A stretch of 7,262 nt of DNA. Origin: an uncultured Collinsella sp. Its GTDB lineage: Bacteria > Actinomycetota > Coriobacteriia > Coriobacteriales > Coriobacteriaceae. Below are positions 5,590-7,262 of this stretch, piece after piece. The stretch is taken from assembly GCA_900555355.1 (NCBI GenBank), contig USKV01000068.1, positions 1 to 7,262 on the forward strand. The letters are read 5' to 3'. The position numbers and the translations under genes were made by a program. Each line of letters opens with the position of its first letter. The stretch's first letter is position 1. The notes beneath the pieces are model-generated. The model was not told the DNA's origin, did no database searches, and saw only the letters and a program-made list of their open reading frames with translations.

Positions 5590-5925
5590 TCAGATGAGGT
5601 TCTCGCCCAGGTTCTTGCCGCCGAGGACGTGCATGTGGAAGTGCATGACGGTCTGACCGGCGTTGACGCCCTTGTTGGAGATGACGCGGAAACCGTCCTC
5701 CAGACCCTTGGCCTTGGCGACCTCCTGGATGGCGTGAGCCATGGCGCCCATGGTCTCGGCAGGCACGTTGTCGGCGATGTCGCTGTAGTGCTTCTTGGGG
5801 ATCACGAGCGTGTGGACCGGCGCCTGGGGATTGAGGTCGTCGAACGCGATGACCTGGTCATCCTCGTAGACGACGGTCGAGGGGATCTCGTGGTTGGCAA
5901 TTTTGCAGAAGATGCAATCACACAT
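5590..5925 (-). CDS. hinT: HIT family (HinT-like) nucleotide-binding hydrolase
   Basis: This is a small histidine-triad protein of 111 residues, a usual length. HinT-branch proteins hydrolyse purine nucleoside phosphoramidates and aminoacyl-adenylates as dimers in the cytoplasm. The triad His-x-His-x-His is HFHMHVL at residues 95-101, followed by GG as in HinT. Other matches are IFCKI near the start, a YEDDQVIAFDDLNPQAPVH block (20-38), VIPKKHY (41-47) and FRVISNKG (79-86). Cys4 and Cys7 (CIFC) with nearby histidines resemble the zinc site of some bacterial HIT proteins. The ATG at 5925 is preferred because AAAGGA lies about 7 nt upstream. An in-frame GTG at 5943 would start before that ribosome binding site and has no support. 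It follows xseB by 49 bp and is probably cotranscribed; no functional link to exonuclease VII is known to me. Confidence 0.92.
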   Translation of the reverse strand: MCDCIFCKIANHEIPSTVVYEDDQVIAFDDLNPQAPVHTLVIPKKHYSDIADNVPAETMGAMAHAIQEVAKAKGLEDGFRVISNKGVNAGQTVMHFHMHVLGGKNLGENLI

Positions 5926-5974
5926 GGTTGGTTCCTTTCTCACAGACCAAGGTAATTATATTTGGTCGGGATGG

Positions 5975-6241
5975 TTAGAACGAAAGGTTGTCGTCGGTGT
6001 TGGCGGCTTCGCCGTCGGCGAGCACGTCGTTGCCGTCGACGTCCTTCAGGAGCACCGAGACCTTCTGCTCGGCATCGGACAGGCGGGTGCGCAGGCTCTT
6101 GAGGAGCTCAACGCCGCGGGTGTAGCTCTCGAGCGACTCCTCGAGCTCCATGTCGCCCGACTCCAGGCTGCGGATGATGAGCTCCAGCTCCTGCGAAGCC
6201 TGCTTATACGTAAGCTGCTCGACCGGGGTCTTCTCTGCCAT
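5975..6241 (-). CDS. xseB: Exodeoxyribonuclease VII small subunit
   Basis: XseB is the small helical subunit that wraps the large XseA subunit in exonuclease VII. The complex degrades single-stranded DNA from either end to oligonucleotides. The 88-residue length is typical. The core from residues 11 to 61 matches the family pattern: TYKQASQELELIIRSLESG, then ELEESLESYTRGVELL, then LRTRLSDAEQKV. It is predicted to be two antiparallel amphipathic helices. The C-terminal tail (about 65-88) is acidic and probably disordered. ATG at 6241 has AAGGA about 7 nt upstream. It follows xseA by 42 bp in the usual xseA-xseB order, so the pair is expected to be cotranscribed. Confidence 0.95.
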   Translation of the reverse strand: MAEKTPVEQLTYKQASQELELIIRSLESGDMELEESLESYTRGVELLKSLRTRLSDAEQKVSVLLKDVDGNDVLADGEAANTDDNLSF

Positions 6242-6283
6242 ATCTGTTTCCTTTCCTAAAGGTTTATCGCTATGAAACGCGGC

Positions 6284-7262
6284 CTACTCGACCGTATTGA
6301 CCGTTGCCGCCACGTTGCCGTCTGCCATGCGCACGCGAATGGCATCGCCGGGCTTAAAGGTCTTGGCGCTCGTGGCCACCCCATCATCGCTGTACGCGAT
6401 GGAATAACCACGGGCAAGCACCTTGAGCGGCGACAGGGCATCGAGCGAGGCTGCCGCACGGCCCAGGTCGGATGCTGGCTTGTTGAGCATCGTGCGCCCC
6501 TGATGCTCCAGGCGGGAGCTTGCGAGCGTGAGCGCATGGCGCTTGCCATCGAGTCCTGAGGTGCTTGCGATCAAGCGCTCGGGCAGACGCTCAAAGTTGG
6601 AGCGGAATGCCCCAACCGAACGCGTTATGGCGCCGGACAAACGATCGGCCGTCAGGGCGAGCTCAGACTCGCGACGCTCGACCATAAACGTGGGGTCGTT
6701 GAGGCACGGGTGGCACGCGGCTGCATCGAGCGCGTCGCCCAGACGAGCCGTATAGGTGTCCCAGGCACGACGACCGCGCTGGTCGAGCATTTCCAGATCG
6801 ACCTGATCCGACCCGATCATCAAAGCCATCGCGGCGCCCAGACGCTGATGGCGCGTCTCGAGCACATCGACCAACTCCGTCATAGCCGGCGCCACCGATT
6901 CGGCCGCCGCCGTAGGCGTGGAGGCGCGACGGTCGCTCACCATGTCGCAAATCGAGGTATCGGGCTCATGGCCAATGCCGGTCACCACGGGCACGGGACA
7001 AGCCGCCACCGCGCGGGCAAGCTCCTCGTCATTAAAGGTCATGAGGTCCTCAAAGGAGCCGCCGCCGCGCACCAACAAAATACAGTCGGGCGCCGGCGTA
7101 ATGGAAGCGGCGCGGCGCAGGCCCTCAATGAGCTCTGTCGGCGCACCCTCGCCTTGTACCTTGGCACCCACGCAGACGAGCTCGACGAGCGGGTTGCGAC
7201 GACGCAATGTGCGCTTGACGTCGTCGATTACGGCACCCGAAATCGAGGTGACGACCGCCACG
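6284..7262 (-). CDS. xseA: Exodeoxyribonuclease VII large subunit, C-terminal part (5' end outside window)
   Basis: About 326 C-terminal codons are visible; the N-terminal OB-fold and the true start lie beyond the right edge. The first visible residues, VAVVTSISGAVIDDV, are the conserved opening of the nuclease domain (typically VTSPTGA), not a start. The catalytic-domain signatures follow, numbered from the first visible codon: VRGGGSFEDL (64-73), GIGHEPDTSICD (95-106) and DRRASTPTAAAE (110-121). Next is the long helical region that binds XseB (about 125-265). The C-terminal segment LSPLKVLARGYSIA is the usual family ending motif, followed by a short beta-rich tail. XseA is the catalytic subunit of exonuclease VII, which acts on single-stranded DNA in repair and recombination. 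The stop codon is TAG at 6284-6286, with xseB 42 bp downstream. Confidence 0.95.
   Translation of the reverse strand, partial: VAVVTSISGAVIDDVKRTLRRRNPLVELVCVGAKVQGEGAPTELIEGLRRAASITPAPDCILLVRGGGSFEDLMTFNDEELARAVAACPVPVVTGIGHEPDTSICDMVSDRRASTPTAAAESVAPAMTELVDVLETRHQRLGAAMALMIGSDQVDLEMLDQRGRRAWDTYTARLGDALDAAACHPCLNDPTFMVERRESELALTADRLSGAITRSVGAFRSNFERLPERLIASTSGLDGKRHALTLASSRLEHQGRTMLNKPASDLGRAAASLDALSPLKVLARGYSIAYSDDGVATSAKTFKPGDAIRVRMADGNVAATVNTVE

Noticed and set aside
5926..5943. In-frame GTG start at 5943 giving a HIT protein six residues longer
   Set aside because: The AAAGGA ribosome binding site lies inside this extension and is well placed for the ATG at 5925, where family similarity also begins.
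7245..7262. GTG at 7259-7261 as a start for xseA
   Set aside because: It encodes an internal Val of the conserved VVTS segment; the N-terminal domain of XseA must lie beyond the window.
1..7262. Mobile element, CRISPR array, toxin-antitoxin or phage defence system
   Set aside because: No direct-repeat array, transposase, integrase or terminal inverted repeats, and no defence-type domains. All coding space is taken by recognisable housekeeping and metabolic genes.

Overview
The window is a GC-rich, tightly packed bacterial chromosome segment with strong AAGGAG-type ribosome binding sites and short intergenic gaps. The gene content is a single-domain Pta, two 392-residue acetate kinases, a UDP-galactopyranose mutase, an exonuclease VII pair and a HinT-like protein. 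Together with protein style and codon bias this suggests a fermentative, GC-rich Gram-positive, most likely an anaerobic gut actinobacterium of the Coriobacteriia (Collinsella-like). The taxonomic call is inference from general resemblance, not from a search.

Layout from left to right. Positions 1-1609 hold two minus-strand genes, glf (UDP-galactopyranose mutase) followed by a family 2 glycosyltransferase that runs off the left edge. They overlap by 8 bp and look like the start of a cell-surface polysaccharide operon that makes and uses UDP-galactofuranose. A 232-bp divergent control region (1610-1841) separates glf from pta on the plus strand. It holds two mirrored TATAAT hexamers, several inverted repeats and a terminator-like hairpin that lies inside the probable pta leader. 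After pta comes a bidirectional terminator (about 2863-2899), then two tandem minus-strand acetate kinase genes (2921-4099 and 4264-5442), each with its own leader. Further right, also on the minus strand, is xseA-xseB-HIT (5590 to the right edge), ended by a hairpin at 5496-5529.

Pta (acetyl-CoA + Pi to acetyl phosphate) and acetate kinase (acetyl phosphate + ADP to acetate + ATP) form the classical overflow and ATP-yielding acetate pathway. Here pta and the kinases are convergent rather than in the common pta-ackA operon, and the kinase is duplicated. The pta-adjacent copy keeps the canonical active-site residues. The distal copy carries Ser instead of the usual Asn in the HLGNG phosphate loop and Tyr instead of the second His of the HGTSH motif, which suggests functional divergence.

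I see no mobile element, CRISPR array, tRNA, rRNA or phage gene, and no clearly new multi-gene system. The points worth a second look are the divergent acetate kinase paralogue, the hairpins in the pta and ackA leaders, and the repeated TGATAA half-sites at the probable promoter of the first ackA.
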